A DNA stretch of 7,521 bases from Candidatus Eiseniibacteriota bacterium (GCA_030592245.1 JAUVJV010000094.1:1-7521); one strand, 5' to 3'. Counted from the first letter of the stretch, positions 1 through 6,912 are shown. Notes: generated from the letters alone by a model not told the origin. Program-made: numbers and translations.

Positions 1-44
1 CGCATGGTCATCCTGACAAATTAACTTAATGGGCTCGGCCCCCC

Positions 45-116
45 AATTCACAATCCTGGGGTCAGGTACCGATTTTTGAATTCACAAATCGGTACCTGAC
101 CCCAGGATTGTGAATT
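45..116. repeat. 72-bp near-perfect palindrome (REP/MITE-like hairpin)
   Basis: The arms 45-75 and 86-116 are exact reverse complements over 31 bp. The intervening 76-85 continues the symmetry around a central GAATTC (78-83), with only the 76/85 pair failing, so 35 of 36 pairs match. Each arm contains GGGGTCAGGTACC or its complement. The nonamer AATTCACAA occurs directly at 45-53 and 79-87, and inverted at 108-116. The right arm supplies the first two bases (TA, read on the minus strand) of the TAA stop codon of the minus-strand phosphatase gene. Palindromes of this build resemble dispersed REP/RAYT-mobilised or MITE-like intergenic elements; that assignment is inference, because no transposase lies in the window. 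As RNA it would form a very strong hairpin and could protect the 3' end or stop transcription, but no U-tract follows directly. Confidence 0.85.
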
Positions 117-1722
117 ACGAGCGCTTGAGGATTATCAGGGTCATGTCGTCGGAGTAGGGCTCGTCCTGCCTGAAGGTATCGACGGCCGAGAAGTTCGCGC
201 CACGTATGCTGTGAGCGTCCCCGTCCGCGGACTGCTTGAGTACCTCCTTGAGGCGGTCATCCCCGAACATGTCGTCGTCTCCATCCATGCACTCGGTTAT
301 GCCGTCGCTGTAGAGGAGGAGCACGTCACCCGTGGCGATCTCGATCTCGGAGGTTTCGTATTTGAGATCGGGGAGTATCCCCAGTGGCATGCCGCTCACC
401 TCGAGGGTCACGATGTCTCCATTCTTGCGGAGCAGGTACGGCGGGTTGTGCCCCGCATTGCAGTACCGGATCCGGCCTTCCTCGGGATTGAGCGCCAGGT
501 AGAACATGGTTATGAACTGCCCCGCGCCCATGCGGGTGCTCAGATCGACGTTCATGCACTCTGTGAGCTCCGAAGGGTCGGCAAACTCACCCGCCCTGAT
601 CTGGAGCATGGCCTGGAGGTTGGACATCAGCATCGCGGCGCCGATGCCCTTGCCGGAGACATCGGCTATGGCTATCGCGATCCTGCTGTCCACCGCGATC
701 ACATCGAAGTAATCGCCTCCGACCTCGGTGCATGACCTGTTGAAGGCCGAGAGATCATAACCCTCGACGCTGGGTATCTTCGCGGGAAATAGGCGGTGCT
801 GAATCTGGGTCGCAATCTCAAGCTCGGCATCCAGCCGGCGCTTATCTACCGCGATATCGGCAAGCAGGGCGTTCTGGATCTTCTCGGCGATCATGCCCGA
901 GAGTGTCGAGTAGAAGAGAAGATCGATGTCCCCGAACTGGTGCTCGGGGGCGGTGGTGTCGACATAGAGCACGCCTACAGTTTTCTCGCCGTTCCAGAGC
1001 GGCGTGCAGATTGCCGAACGTATATGGAGGTTTGCTATGCTCTCACTCATCTTGAGGTTGTCATCGCCCGCGACATCCTTTATCAGAATGGCCTGATTGC
1101 TATCCATGGCCTGCCGGGCAATGGACCTGCTTATGGCGAACTGGCCATGAATCTTTGCCCTTGAGAGATAAGCCCGCGGCATGAGCTTGCCCTCTTCATC
1201 GTGGAGCATGATCGCGGCCCTCTCGGCATGGGTCTTATCCAGACAGAGGCTCAGGATGGAATCCAGCAGGCTCTCCAGCGGTTTGTCCTGCACCATCTGG
1301 GTGGCAATGTCCGCAACGGCCTCCAAGAGCACCAGCGGAGCCATCATCTGTCCCCCCGAAGGTGTCGGGGCAGACAGGCTTACCGAGGATGTGGGTTCCG
1401 CGGTCCCCTGTTCCTTCAAGAATGAGATGCCATCGGACGGCTCGTAAACGATCTGCGAATTACCGATCCCGATAGTGTCTCCGGGTGAGATCTCGGTCGG
1501 TTGCGAGATCCGCTCGCCGTTTACCAGCGTCCCGTTCCGGCTTCCCATGTCTTTCACATAGTAGCTGGTATCGGACTTATAGATATCCGCGTGCCGCCTC
1601 GAGACCACAGGCTCATCGAGGTAGATCTCACTTTCCGGGAGCCTGCCAATCCGCAAGAGCGACTTCTTGCTCGATACCAGCCTCTGCTCACCCGAGGCGG
1701 AACTCACGAGAAATGTTGCCAA
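115..1722 (-). CDS. FHA-GAF-PP2C (SpoIIE/RsbU-type) serine phosphatase
   Basis: This 535-residue protein is probably a soluble signal-integrating Ser/Thr phosphatase. Residues 1-95 form an FHA domain with its landmarks visible: G26-R27, S41-x-x-H44, N63-G64 and N68-G69; FHA domains bind phosphothreonine peptides. A Ser/Pro/Thr linker (about 96-128) leads to a GAF domain (about 135-285), a possible ligand or redox sensor. A short helical stretch (286-310) leads to the PP2C/SpoIIE domain (about 310-535). The acidic metal-binding motifs GGDYFD (335-340), ADVSGKG (353-359), YSDGITE (471-477) and SDDMTL (524-529) are all intact, so it should be active. The family typically dephosphorylates anti-anti-sigma (SpoIIAA/RsbV-like) proteins in partner-switching cascades; no such partner gene is in the window. 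The start is TTG: it follows AGGAGG by 8 nt, and an in-frame TAA at 1759-1761 leaves no upstream ATG or GTG. The stop codon overlaps the palindrome at 45-116. Confidence 0.95.
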   Translation of the reverse strand: MATFLVSSASGEQRLVSSKKSLLRIGRLPESEIYLDEPVVSRRHADIYKSDTSYYVKDMGSRNGTLVNGERISQPTEISPGDTIGIGNSQIVYEPSDGISFLKEQGTAEPTSSVSLSAPTPSGGQMMAPLVLLEAVADIATQMVQDKPLESLLDSILSLCLDKTHAERAAIMLHDEEGKLMPRAYLSRAKIHGQFAISRSIARQAMDSNQAILIKDVAGDDNLKMSESIANLHIRSAICTPLWNGEKTVGVLYVDTTAPEHQFGDIDLLFYSTLSGMIAEKIQNALLADIAVDKRRLDAELEIATQIQHRLFPAKIPSVEGYDLSAFNRSCTEVGGDYFDVIAVDSRIAIAIADVSGKGIGAAMLMSNLQAMLQIRAGEFADPSELTECMNVDLSTRMGAGQFITMFYLALNPEEGRIRYCNAGHNPPYLLRKNGDIVTLEVSGMPLGILPDLKYETSEIEIATGDVLLLYSDGITECMDGDDDMFGDDRLKEVLKQSADGDAHSIRGANFSAVDTFRQDEPYSDDMTLIILKRS

Positions 1723-1730
1723 ACAGTGAA

Positions 1731-1736
1731 CCTCCT
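1731..1736 (-). promoter_or_regulatory. Ribosome binding site AGGAGG for the TTG start
   Basis: Read on the minus strand, AGGAGG lies 8 nt before the TTG at 1722-1720. This perfect Shine-Dalgarno sequence is what decides the unusual TTG start of the phosphatase gene. The next in-frame alternative, the GTG of codon 6, is worse placed and would cut into the first strand of the FHA domain. Confidence 0.8.
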
Positions 1737-1755
1737 GCTCAGGTCTACCTATGGA

Positions 1756-1785
1756 ACATTACGGGCTGGGCATCACCGTAGTCAA
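1756..1785 (-). promoter_or_regulatory. Possible sigma70-like promoter of the phosphatase gene
   Basis: On the minus strand TTGACT (1785-1780) is followed after 18 nt by TAATGT (1761-1756). The -35 box matches consensus at 5 of 6 positions, but the -10 matches at only about 3. Transcription would begin near 1749 and give a short leader holding the AGGAGG. The position is right and the -10 weak, so this is tentative. Confidence 0.35.
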
Positions 1786-1824
1786 GCTGGGTCGATGAAG
1801 TGGGTCGACAAAAAGAGATGGCGG

Positions 1825-1858
1825 CGCCTGCCCTCTCCGGCAGGCGGCTAAGCCTGCC
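1825..1858. repeat. Three GCCTGCC heptamers with 13-nt spacing, alternative hairpins
   Basis: GCCTGCC occurs at 1826-1832, inverted as GGCAGGC at 1839-1845, and again as GCCTGCC at 1852-1858, so the copies start exactly 13 nt apart with 6-nt spacers. The middle copy can pair with either neighbour, which gives two mutually exclusive hairpins; the pairing 1825-1832/1839-1846 is 8 bp. On the minus strand an oligo-T run (1815-1811) lies about 10 nt beyond the second hairpin. The array is upstream of the possible phosphatase promoter and downstream of the protease gene. It might therefore be part of a protease 3' end, of a longer phosphatase leader, or simply a GC-rich repeat. Confidence 0.5.
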
Positions 1859-1925
1859 TTCGGTGAAAAGCGGGAATTGCGCCGTCAAAGATTCGGGGAA
1901 TCATGACGAGAGCCGGAGAGAAACT

Positions 1926-1981
1926 GAAGATGACACCATACTCAATTCGAGGAATGCGGAATCAAGTATGGTGTCATCTTC
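1926..1981. repeat. Second long inverted repeat, 17-bp arms
   Basis: Arms 1926-1942 and 1965-1981 are exact reverse complements over 17 bp (GAAGATGACACCATACT and its complement), around a 22-nt centre that holds a further 4-bp pairing (ATTC 1945-1948 with GAAT 1959-1962). It begins 26 nt past the stop codon of the minus-strand protease gene. It could fold in the mRNA 3' end, but the following AGTTTCTCT is only mildly T-rich, so a classical intrinsic terminator is not well supported. Its core (GACACCATACT around a central AATTC) looks like a dispersed intergenic REP-like palindrome. Together with the element at 45-116 it brackets the phosphatase gene. Confidence 0.75.
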
Positions 1982-2007
1982 TTAATCAGTCTATCTACTA
2001 TTAGGCC

Positions 2008-4389
2008 TTATCTCAGCAGCACAAACTTGGTCGATGCCGCTTCCCTTCCCCGTGAAAGCTTAAGGAAGTAAATCCCGGCCGGGGCCTCGGCACCACTCTC
2101 GAGCTGCCTGTTCCAGGTCACGTCACCCACCTGGTTGTTGCCCGAGCCGGCGGGCAGGGTCTTAACGAGCCTTCCGGAAGCATCGTAGATATCGATCCTG
2201 GCCTCTGATGTTCCCCGTGCCGCGACGGGAAGCGAGAAGGAGATAGCCGCAGGTCCCATCACAGGATTGGGTGATACATTCACCATGATCTTCCGGGTCA
2301 AGTTGTCCGGGCCGGTTATGCCTGAGGAGGCGCCCAACACCTTCATTTCGCTCAAGTAGGGGAGATAGCCGTTCTTGGTTGCCGTGACCAGGATGTCGCC
2401 GCTGTCGATCGCCGCGAACTCGAAGAGAACATCGCCCGAGCCGTCGGTCTCATCAACGAGGTAGATCTGGTCTTCCTTCCACAGGCAGACCCGCGCCTGG
2501 CCTACCGGCGAGCCCCCCGCGCTCACGCTCACCGTCATCATGTGATTGCCCGCCTGGATACTGTCGGCATGGGTCGCGGTGAGGGTGGCCGGCGTGTCCG
2601 CCAGTATGGGTGTCTCAGGGTCGCCGAAGAGATTGCATGTGAATTGGGTCCACCTGTCGGTATTGTTGGAGCCCGAGTAAGGTATGCGCTGGATCTTGGC
2701 ATCTGCGTGGATGACACCCAGCTGCTCCATCTCGCGGGTGAATATGGACTTGAAGAACTCCCGGTCATAGAGCTCCCCGGTCCCATAACCGGGATTGCCG
2801 GGCCAGTACCACCCATAGCGGGAATTCCCCACGAAGAAGCCGCCGCCGTTCTCGGACTGGATAAAGGCCCTTCCGAAGCAGCCCATGGGGTTTTCGAAGT
2901 TGCCGGGAATGCATGCGACGGTATAGAAAACCGAGTAGCGCGGCGCATTGGTGAGTGAGGCCATGTCATCGCTGACCAGCGTGTTGGGTCCGATCGACAG
3001 CAGGTTGGCATTACCGTGGCCGTCATGGTTTATGATGCCCATGCCTGCATTGAGCTTGTTCATGGCGGCGGTCTTGTTGAGGTTACCGCTGGACTGGTAA
3101 AGCTTGTTTATGGGATCGAACCTCGCCGGTACCGATTCGTTATCGATCATGTTCTTGGCGATTGCGCCGTCAGTGCTCGCATCGGCGTATTCCGCCAGGA
3201 AGAGCATCTCGAGCTGGTAGTCGGCCGGGATGGGGTAGCAGCCTTCGTAAGTCAGGATCTTATCAGCGATAATCTGGGCCTGCACCCCCGTGTTCCCTGG
3301 CAGCCTCCCGATGAACACGTCGGGATTGAGGTCGACATCGTCGCCGGTCTCGCCCCAGATGCCGTCATTATCGAGGTTCCAGTCACCGTCCATGTCGGCG
3401 AAGTAGAGATCGCAGGGGATACCCGTATCCACATAGCCCCCTACCTTGCAGTAGCATCCCCTGATCCTCGCCTTGGGCGCGGCCAGGGTCATGGCCACCC
3501 ATGCCGTCCCTTCATTCAGATAGTAATCCTTTATGCAGTTTCTCAGTCTCTCCTGGTCGTCTCTTCCCGGGGAGGTCGCATAAACATCCTGGACCGTGAC
3601 CATGGCGGCGGGAACACCCTTCCGGGTCTTCCAGTCCACGAGCGCCTGGTACTCATCCTGGTGGTTCTCGTGGCAGAGGATCAGGTACTCGATGGCGACG
3701 CCGGGATCCAGGGTTCCCATGACGGCGGGAAAGTCGAATTCGATGTCTTCCGAGTTAGCGACGAGCCCTGAGACAAGGTCGTTTCTGAGCTTTCTCACCG
3801 CGGCCGTCTCCCTGGGCACGGCGGGTTCAGAGTCCGCGTTCTCAAACTCGATCTCGAAAGTTATTTCCTCGTTGAGGACGGCACGCCGCTCCTGCGGGAT
3901 GTATTGCACCGGAAAAACCTGGAGACTCGTGACCTTCCGGCCCGCGATGCTTCCCGTGCTCGAGAGCACGACCGGTGATGCCGGATAGGGGTCCGCCCCG
4001 TCATAGATCCGCTCGTCGGGAAGGACGGGCTCCGGGATCGTCTCCACGGAGTAAGGTATCTCGTTCTGGCCGGGGAGAAGCATATAGCCACCCGCGAGCA
4101 CCGTCTGCTCGGTCGAGAGCACGCTGACGCTCTTCACCCTGCTCCCGCGCGGGACATAGACCTGAACCCCCTTGACCGGCAGGCTCGGGTGTCCCGGTAT
4201 GCGGGTCAAACTCAAGTCCCCGATCTTGATAAGATCGTAGGATTCACCCGCCAGAAGATACTGTCTGACCTCAAGGTCCTGCTGCTGGAAGCGCAGGGTG
4301 AAGCTCCTGACATCGCTTCCGGCATAGGTTGTCGAGACAGCAAAAAGGCATAAAAAAACAAAGAAACCCAAAGCTGTTCTTGACCGCAT
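2008..4389 (-). CDS. Secreted gingipain-type cysteine peptidase (C25) with FlgD-Ig/T9SS-like C-terminal module
   Basis: This is a likely extracellular protease. Numbering is from the 793-residue form. Residues 1-23 form a Sec signal peptide (basic RSR, a Phe/Leu-rich core, cleavage near TTYA-GS). A propeptide-like region follows (about 30-200). The C25 peptidase domain (about 231-595) shows the catalytic His in the NHDGHG motif (H458) and Cys in YTVAC (C493), 35 apart as in gingipains, with a second Cys in MGCFG. Typical family motifs PDVFIGRLP and LFGDPETPIL are also present. An Asp-rich segment at 332-343 (DMDGDWNLDNDG) looks like a calcium-binding loop. A beta-rich Ig or carboxypeptidase-regulatory-like domain (about 600-685) precedes a terminal FlgD-Ig/type IX-sorting-like module (about 696-793: VSPNP, IYDASGRLVKTL, GIYFLKL, final KFVLLR). 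The start at 4389 is chosen because AAGGA lies 8 nt upstream; an ATG 21 nt earlier (4410) lacks a Shine-Dalgarno and would add seven residues. The gene appears monocistronic. Confidence 0.93.
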   Translation of the reverse strand: MRSRTALGFFVFLCLFAVSTTYAGSDVRSFTLRFQQQDLEVRQYLLAGESYDLIKIGDLSLTRIPGHPSLPVKGVQVYVPRGSRVKSVSVLSTEQTVLAGGYMLLPGQNEIPYSVETIPEPVLPDERIYDGADPYPASPVVLSSTGSIAGRKVTSLQVFPVQYIPQERRAVLNEEITFEIEFENADSEPAVPRETAAVRKLRNDLVSGLVANSEDIEFDFPAVMGTLDPGVAIEYLILCHENHQDEYQALVDWKTRKGVPAAMVTVQDVYATSPGRDDQERLRNCIKDYYLNEGTAWVAMTLAAPKARIRGCYCKVGGYVDTGIPCDLYFADMDGDWNLDNDGIWGETGDDVDLNPDVFIGRLPGNTGVQAQIIADKILTYEGCYPIPADYQLEMLFLAEYADASTDGAIAKNMIDNESVPARFDPINKLYQSSGNLNKTAAMNKLNAGMGIINHDGHGNANLLSIGPNTLVSDDMASLTNAPRYSVFYTVACIPGNFENPMGCFGRAFIQSENGGGFFVGNSRYGWYWPGNPGYGTGELYDREFFKSIFTREMEQLGVIHADAKIQRIPYSGSNNTDRWTQFTCNLFGDPETPILADTPATLTATHADSIQAGNHMMTVSVSAGGSPVGQARVCLWKEDQIYLVDETDGSGDVLFEFAAIDSGDILVTATKNGYLPYLSEMKVLGASSGITGPDNLTRKIMVNVSPNPVMGPAAISFSLPVAARGTSEARIDIYDASGRLVKTLPAGSGNNQVGDVTWNRQLESGAEAPAGIYFLKLSRGREAASTKFVLLR

Positions 4390-4397
4390 TGTCACCG

Positions 4398-4402
4398 TCC
4401 TT
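4398..4402 (-). promoter_or_regulatory. Ribosome binding site AAGGA of the protease gene
   Basis: AAGGA on the minus strand sits 8 nt before the ATG at 4389-4387. No comparable motif precedes the ATG at 4410-4408. This favours the shorter protein, whose signal peptide begins directly with Met-Arg-Ser-Arg. Confidence 0.6.
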
Positions 4403-4448
4403 CGCTGCATAAGAGCCGGGTTGTTATCTGGCCAGCACTCTACTATAT

Positions 4449-4478
4449 ATGATATACCAAAACGCCCCCCGAGGTCAA
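4449..4478 (-). promoter_or_regulatory. Sigma70-like promoter of the C25 protease gene
   Basis: On the minus strand TTGACC (4478-4473) is separated by 18 nt from TATCAT (4454-4449), each matching 5 of 6 consensus bases. An overlapping TATATC gives a 16-nt alternative. The -10 lies in a distinctly AT-rich island (4441-4458) within GC-rich sequence. Transcription would start near 4442, about 50 nt before the chosen ATG. Confidence 0.55.
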
Positions 4479-4520
4479 GGAATTAGGCTGCTCTTGGGGA
4501 CATACCCGCCCATTAAGGAG

Positions 4521-4550
4521 TTGACTGGGAGGTGCTGTGCACATTAGGAT
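4521..4550 (+). promoter_or_regulatory. Possible sigma70-like promoter of the phosphodiesterase gene
   Basis: TTGACT (4521-4526) is followed after 18 nt by TAGGAT (4545-4550), matching 5 of 6 and 4 of 6 consensus bases. It diverges from the protease promoter, with about 42 bp between the two -35 boxes. Transcription would start near 4557, leaving a leader of about 20 nt with only weak GGA motifs (4563-4565, 4567-4569) as a ribosome binding site. Confidence 0.45.
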
Positions 4551-4575
4551 TATCGCGATCTCGGACGGATAACGT

Positions 4576-6771
4576 ATGAAAAAGGCTGTATCCAAGATAT
4601 TTGCTAATGACATCCTTCTGACCGGGCTAGTTTCCGGGCTTATCTACTATGCCCTGAGCCTGGTGCTTTTTTTCCCGTCGGAGCAGCTCCGCCTGATGGC
4701 CGGCGGGTTCCTTAAGCTCAACCTCTTTGTCTACAGCTTCTGTGTATGGTTTGTGGGGTTCACGCTTCTTTCCGCCGTGCTCTATCTCATCACGATGCCG
4801 CTCGGCGGGGGTGTCTCCCGGCGCGGACGCTACATCCTCAGGCGCTTCATCGTCTACTTCATACTTGCCCTCTTAATCGTGGTTGGCCACGCGGTCTGGA
4901 TGGGATACTCAAGGATGCCACCGCTTCTTCCCGGCCACATTAAGGTTCATGGGCTGCGCTCGTCCGTCGTGATCAGTGTCGTGATAGCCTTTCTCGGAGC
5001 GCTGATCCTGAGTTTGATAAGTGGCCTCGCCGTGCGCAGGTCGCGCGGGAGATCCGGATCGCTGATCGCCTTCTTCTTCGCATGTTTTCTCTATGTGGTG
5101 GTGATCAATCTCCCGGCGGATTATGCGCGCCTTGGTGGTGAACGGGAGGGGGCGCCCGCCAGACCGCCGCGGTTTGTCGTCTTCGGCGTCGACGCAGGTT
5201 CCTGGAACGTGATCCTGCCCTTGATCGAGCAGGGCGACCTTCCGGCCTTCAAGCGCATGATGGAAGAGGGTACATATGGTTACTTCGACTGCTATGGCCC
5301 TCAGTTCACGCCTCCATCCTGGACCACTATCGCCACGGGGAAGAAGCAAGCCCATCACGGCGTTCACGCCTTCGCCAGCGTCAGCTCCGACTGGATGGCC
5401 GCGCCGCTGTGGTCGATCATGTCCTCAGCCGGACGGCGCTCCGGCGTCGTGAACTGGGTCTGCACCTGGCCGCCCTTTGAGGTGAACGGAGCCTTCATAT
5501 CGGGCGTCTTGACGCCGCGCACCGGGAACGTCCATTTCTCGGAGGAGTATGCTTCATATCTTGCTCCCGCCGAGACCATCCTCAGCCGCTGGGAGTACGA
5601 AATTCCCGGGGACAGCCGGGCGTGGGTCGAGCAGGCCGAGCGCGAGATGTCGCAGCTTAGGCGGATCGATGAGGAGATCATCTCCGGGATCGCGCCTGAT
5701 TTCATCGCTTACACCTATTACGGCACCGATGCGCTTCAGCATGTCTTCTGGAAAGACATGGAACCGGAGCGATTCACTGAAGGTGATTGGGAGAGTACGC
5801 TGCCCGATGGGGAATTCGCCGATGCCATAAGGGAATGCTGGATCTTGGCCGACGGTTTTCTCGGCGACCTCATTGAGCGCTATGGAGACAATGCTTACTA
5901 CCTGGTCTTGTCGGATCACGGGGCCAGGCCCGTCAAGGAGCGCCAGGTGGAGTTCGACATGACCGGGCTCCTGGAGGGGATGGGTTATCTCACCCGGCGA
6001 TCCGGAGAGGTGCACTATGAGAGCTCGACCTGTTATCTCGCCAGGGGTGGTTCTCCTCACTTTCTCTTCAATCTCAAGATCAACCCCAATGAGTACATGG
6101 ATAGGGAGGAGATCAACGAGAACCGTTACCGGGAGGTGAGGGCCAGGATCGCCAGGGACTTGAGGGCGGCCCGGCTTAAGGGTTCCGGGAAGCGGCTCTT
6201 CACCGATTTCAAGTTCCCGGATGGTCCGGCGGGCGAAGATAAGCCCGATCTCAGAATGTTCTCCTCCAAGGCAATTCTGGAAATGCCCGACCGTGACGAG
6301 GTCGTTGTTGCCGCCGGAGAGGAGATTCCCGTCAGGGACCTCTTGAGCTTTCATTTCTGGTCCGGCCGTCACCGCGCACGCGGAATCGTGCTCGCACGAG
6401 GTCCCGAGATCAAACACCGTTACAGCGGCGCCTGGACCATCGATGACGCCTACACGCGCATCTTCCGTTACATCCAGGGCGTATACCCGGTCGTGGACAT
6501 CTTCAGGTGTCCGCTTAAGAAGCTTCACCTGATCGATGAGGTGACCACCCTGGATATCGCTCCCACCGTTCTCTATCTTTCCGGTCTGCCGGTCGCCGAC
6601 GACATGGAAGGCAAGGTACTCACCGAGATCATCACGGGCCGCTTCACCGATGTGAACCCGCTTAAGACAGTTCCCACCTACCGGATCGGTGATGTTCTTC
6701 ATCTCGAAAGCAATCCCGCCGAGGAAGCCAGGATGAAGGAGCGGCTCAAGGCCCTGGGCTATATCCAGTAG
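4576..6771 (+). CDS. Membrane-anchored alkaline-phosphatase-superfamily phosphodiesterase
   Basis: This 731-residue protein joins an N-terminal membrane domain to a type I phosphodiesterase/nucleotide pyrophosphatase-like catalytic domain. Five hydrophobic segments are visible (about 12-33, 47-73, 90-110, 130-150, 161-179). An odd number with a Lys-rich N terminus inside puts the enzyme domain (about 198-680) in the periplasm. The two-metal site is readable: D206 (VFGVDAGSW), probable nucleophile T245 (TPPSWTTIATGK, aligned by eye with the NPP motif), D385 and H389 (GTDALQHVFW), D447-H448 (LSDHGARP) and H599 (SGRHRARGIVLARGP). The C-terminal TLDIAPTVLYLSGLPV with DDMEGKVL is typical of this family. 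Substrate cannot be told from sequence; a phosphodiester or phosphoglycan/lipid head group at the cell surface is plausible. An in-frame TAA at 4570-4572, just ahead of the ATG, fixes the start from above. The Shine-Dalgarno is weak. No clear terminator follows. Confidence 0.92.
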   Translation: MKKAVSKIFANDILLTGLVSGLIYYALSLVLFFPSEQLRLMAGGFLKLNLFVYSFCVWFVGFTLLSAVLYLITMPLGGGVSRRGRYILRRFIVYFILALLIVVGHAVWMGYSRMPPLLPGHIKVHGLRSSVVISVVIAFLGALILSLISGLAVRRSRGRSGSLIAFFFACFLYVVVINLPADYARLGGEREGAPARPPRFVVFGVDAGSWNVILPLIEQGDLPAFKRMMEEGTYGYFDCYGPQFTPPSWTTIATGKKQAHHGVHAFASVSSDWMAAPLWSIMSSAGRRSGVVNWVCTWPPFEVNGAFISGVLTPRTGNVHFSEEYASYLAPAETILSRWEYEIPGDSRAWVEQAEREMSQLRRIDEEIISGIAPDFIAYTYYGTDALQHVFWKDMEPERFTEGDWESTLPDGEFADAIRECWILADGFLGDLIERYGDNAYYLVLSDHGARPVKERQVEFDMTGLLEGMGYLTRRSGEVHYESSTCYLARGGSPHFLFNLKINPNEYMDREEINENRYREVRARIARDLRAARLKGSGKRLFTDFKFPDGPAGEDKPDLRMFSSKAILEMPDRDEVVVAAGEEIPVRDLLSFHFWSGRHRARGIVLARGPEIKHRYSGAWTIDDAYTRIFRYIQGVYPVVDIFRCPLKKLHLIDEVTTLDIAPTVLYLSGLPVADDMEGKVLTEIITGRFTDVNPLKTVPTYRIGDVLHLESNPAEEARMKERLKALGYIQ

Positions 6772-6833
6772 CCGGTCCGCCGCAAGGCTGCTCCACGCGC
6801 GCCACGCAATCCTCCACACATCGGCGGGGGTCC

Positions 6834-6861
6834 TTGACACGAGCTCCGGCCGGATGATACT
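6834..6861 (+). promoter_or_regulatory. Sigma70-like promoter of the downstream membrane-protein gene
   Basis: A perfect TTGACA (6834-6839) lies 16 nt before GATACT (6856-6861), which matches 4 of 6 -10 bases. Transcription would start near 6868, giving a leader of about 100 nt if translation starts at 6970. It suggests the last gene is transcribed independently of the phosphodiesterase gene, 63 bp downstream of that gene's stop. Confidence 0.5.
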
Positions 6862-6912
6862 TATTGTTCACACCAACGCAACCTCAAGCCTTAATCGAGA
6901 GTCTTAAACAGA

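Noticed and set aside
1..44. A gene end or regulatory site at the left edge
   Set aside because: The stretch is too short, and no reading frame, repeat or promoter can be supported in it.
211..1164. Plus-strand open frames of 174 and 122 codons within the phosphatase gene
   Set aside because: Both are mirror frames of the PP2C and GAF coding sequence, without independent motifs.
1790..1925. A possible riboswitch (cyclic-di-GMP type) upstream of the phosphatase gene on the minus strand
   Set aside because: I compared it from memory with the GEMM-I conserved core and could not find the matching elements; only simple GC-rich hairpins are visible.
1926..1981. An intrinsic terminator for the protease gene
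   Set aside because: The stem is long, but its 22-nt centre is unusually large for a terminator loop and the downstream bases are only weakly T-rich. I kept it as an inverted repeat rather than a terminator.
3016..3771. A 251-codon open frame on the plus strand, within the protease gene
   Set aside because: It is antisense to the C25 catalytic domain, has no domain signature, and its length is explained by high GC at third codon positions.
4408..4410. ATG at 4410 as start of the protease gene
   Set aside because: It lacks a Shine-Dalgarno and puts seven extra residues before the signal peptide, while the ATG at 4389 has AAGGA at 8 nt. It remains possible.
6772..6833. A terminator after the phosphodiesterase gene
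   Set aside because: I found no stable stem followed by a T-run in this stretch.
5554..6840. A 428-codon open frame on the minus strand, opposite the phosphodiesterase gene
   Set aside because: It is antisense to a gene with clear catalytic motifs. Its translation has no recognisable domain and shows the His/Asp/Gly/Val-rich bias typical of the reverse frame of GC-rich coding DNA.
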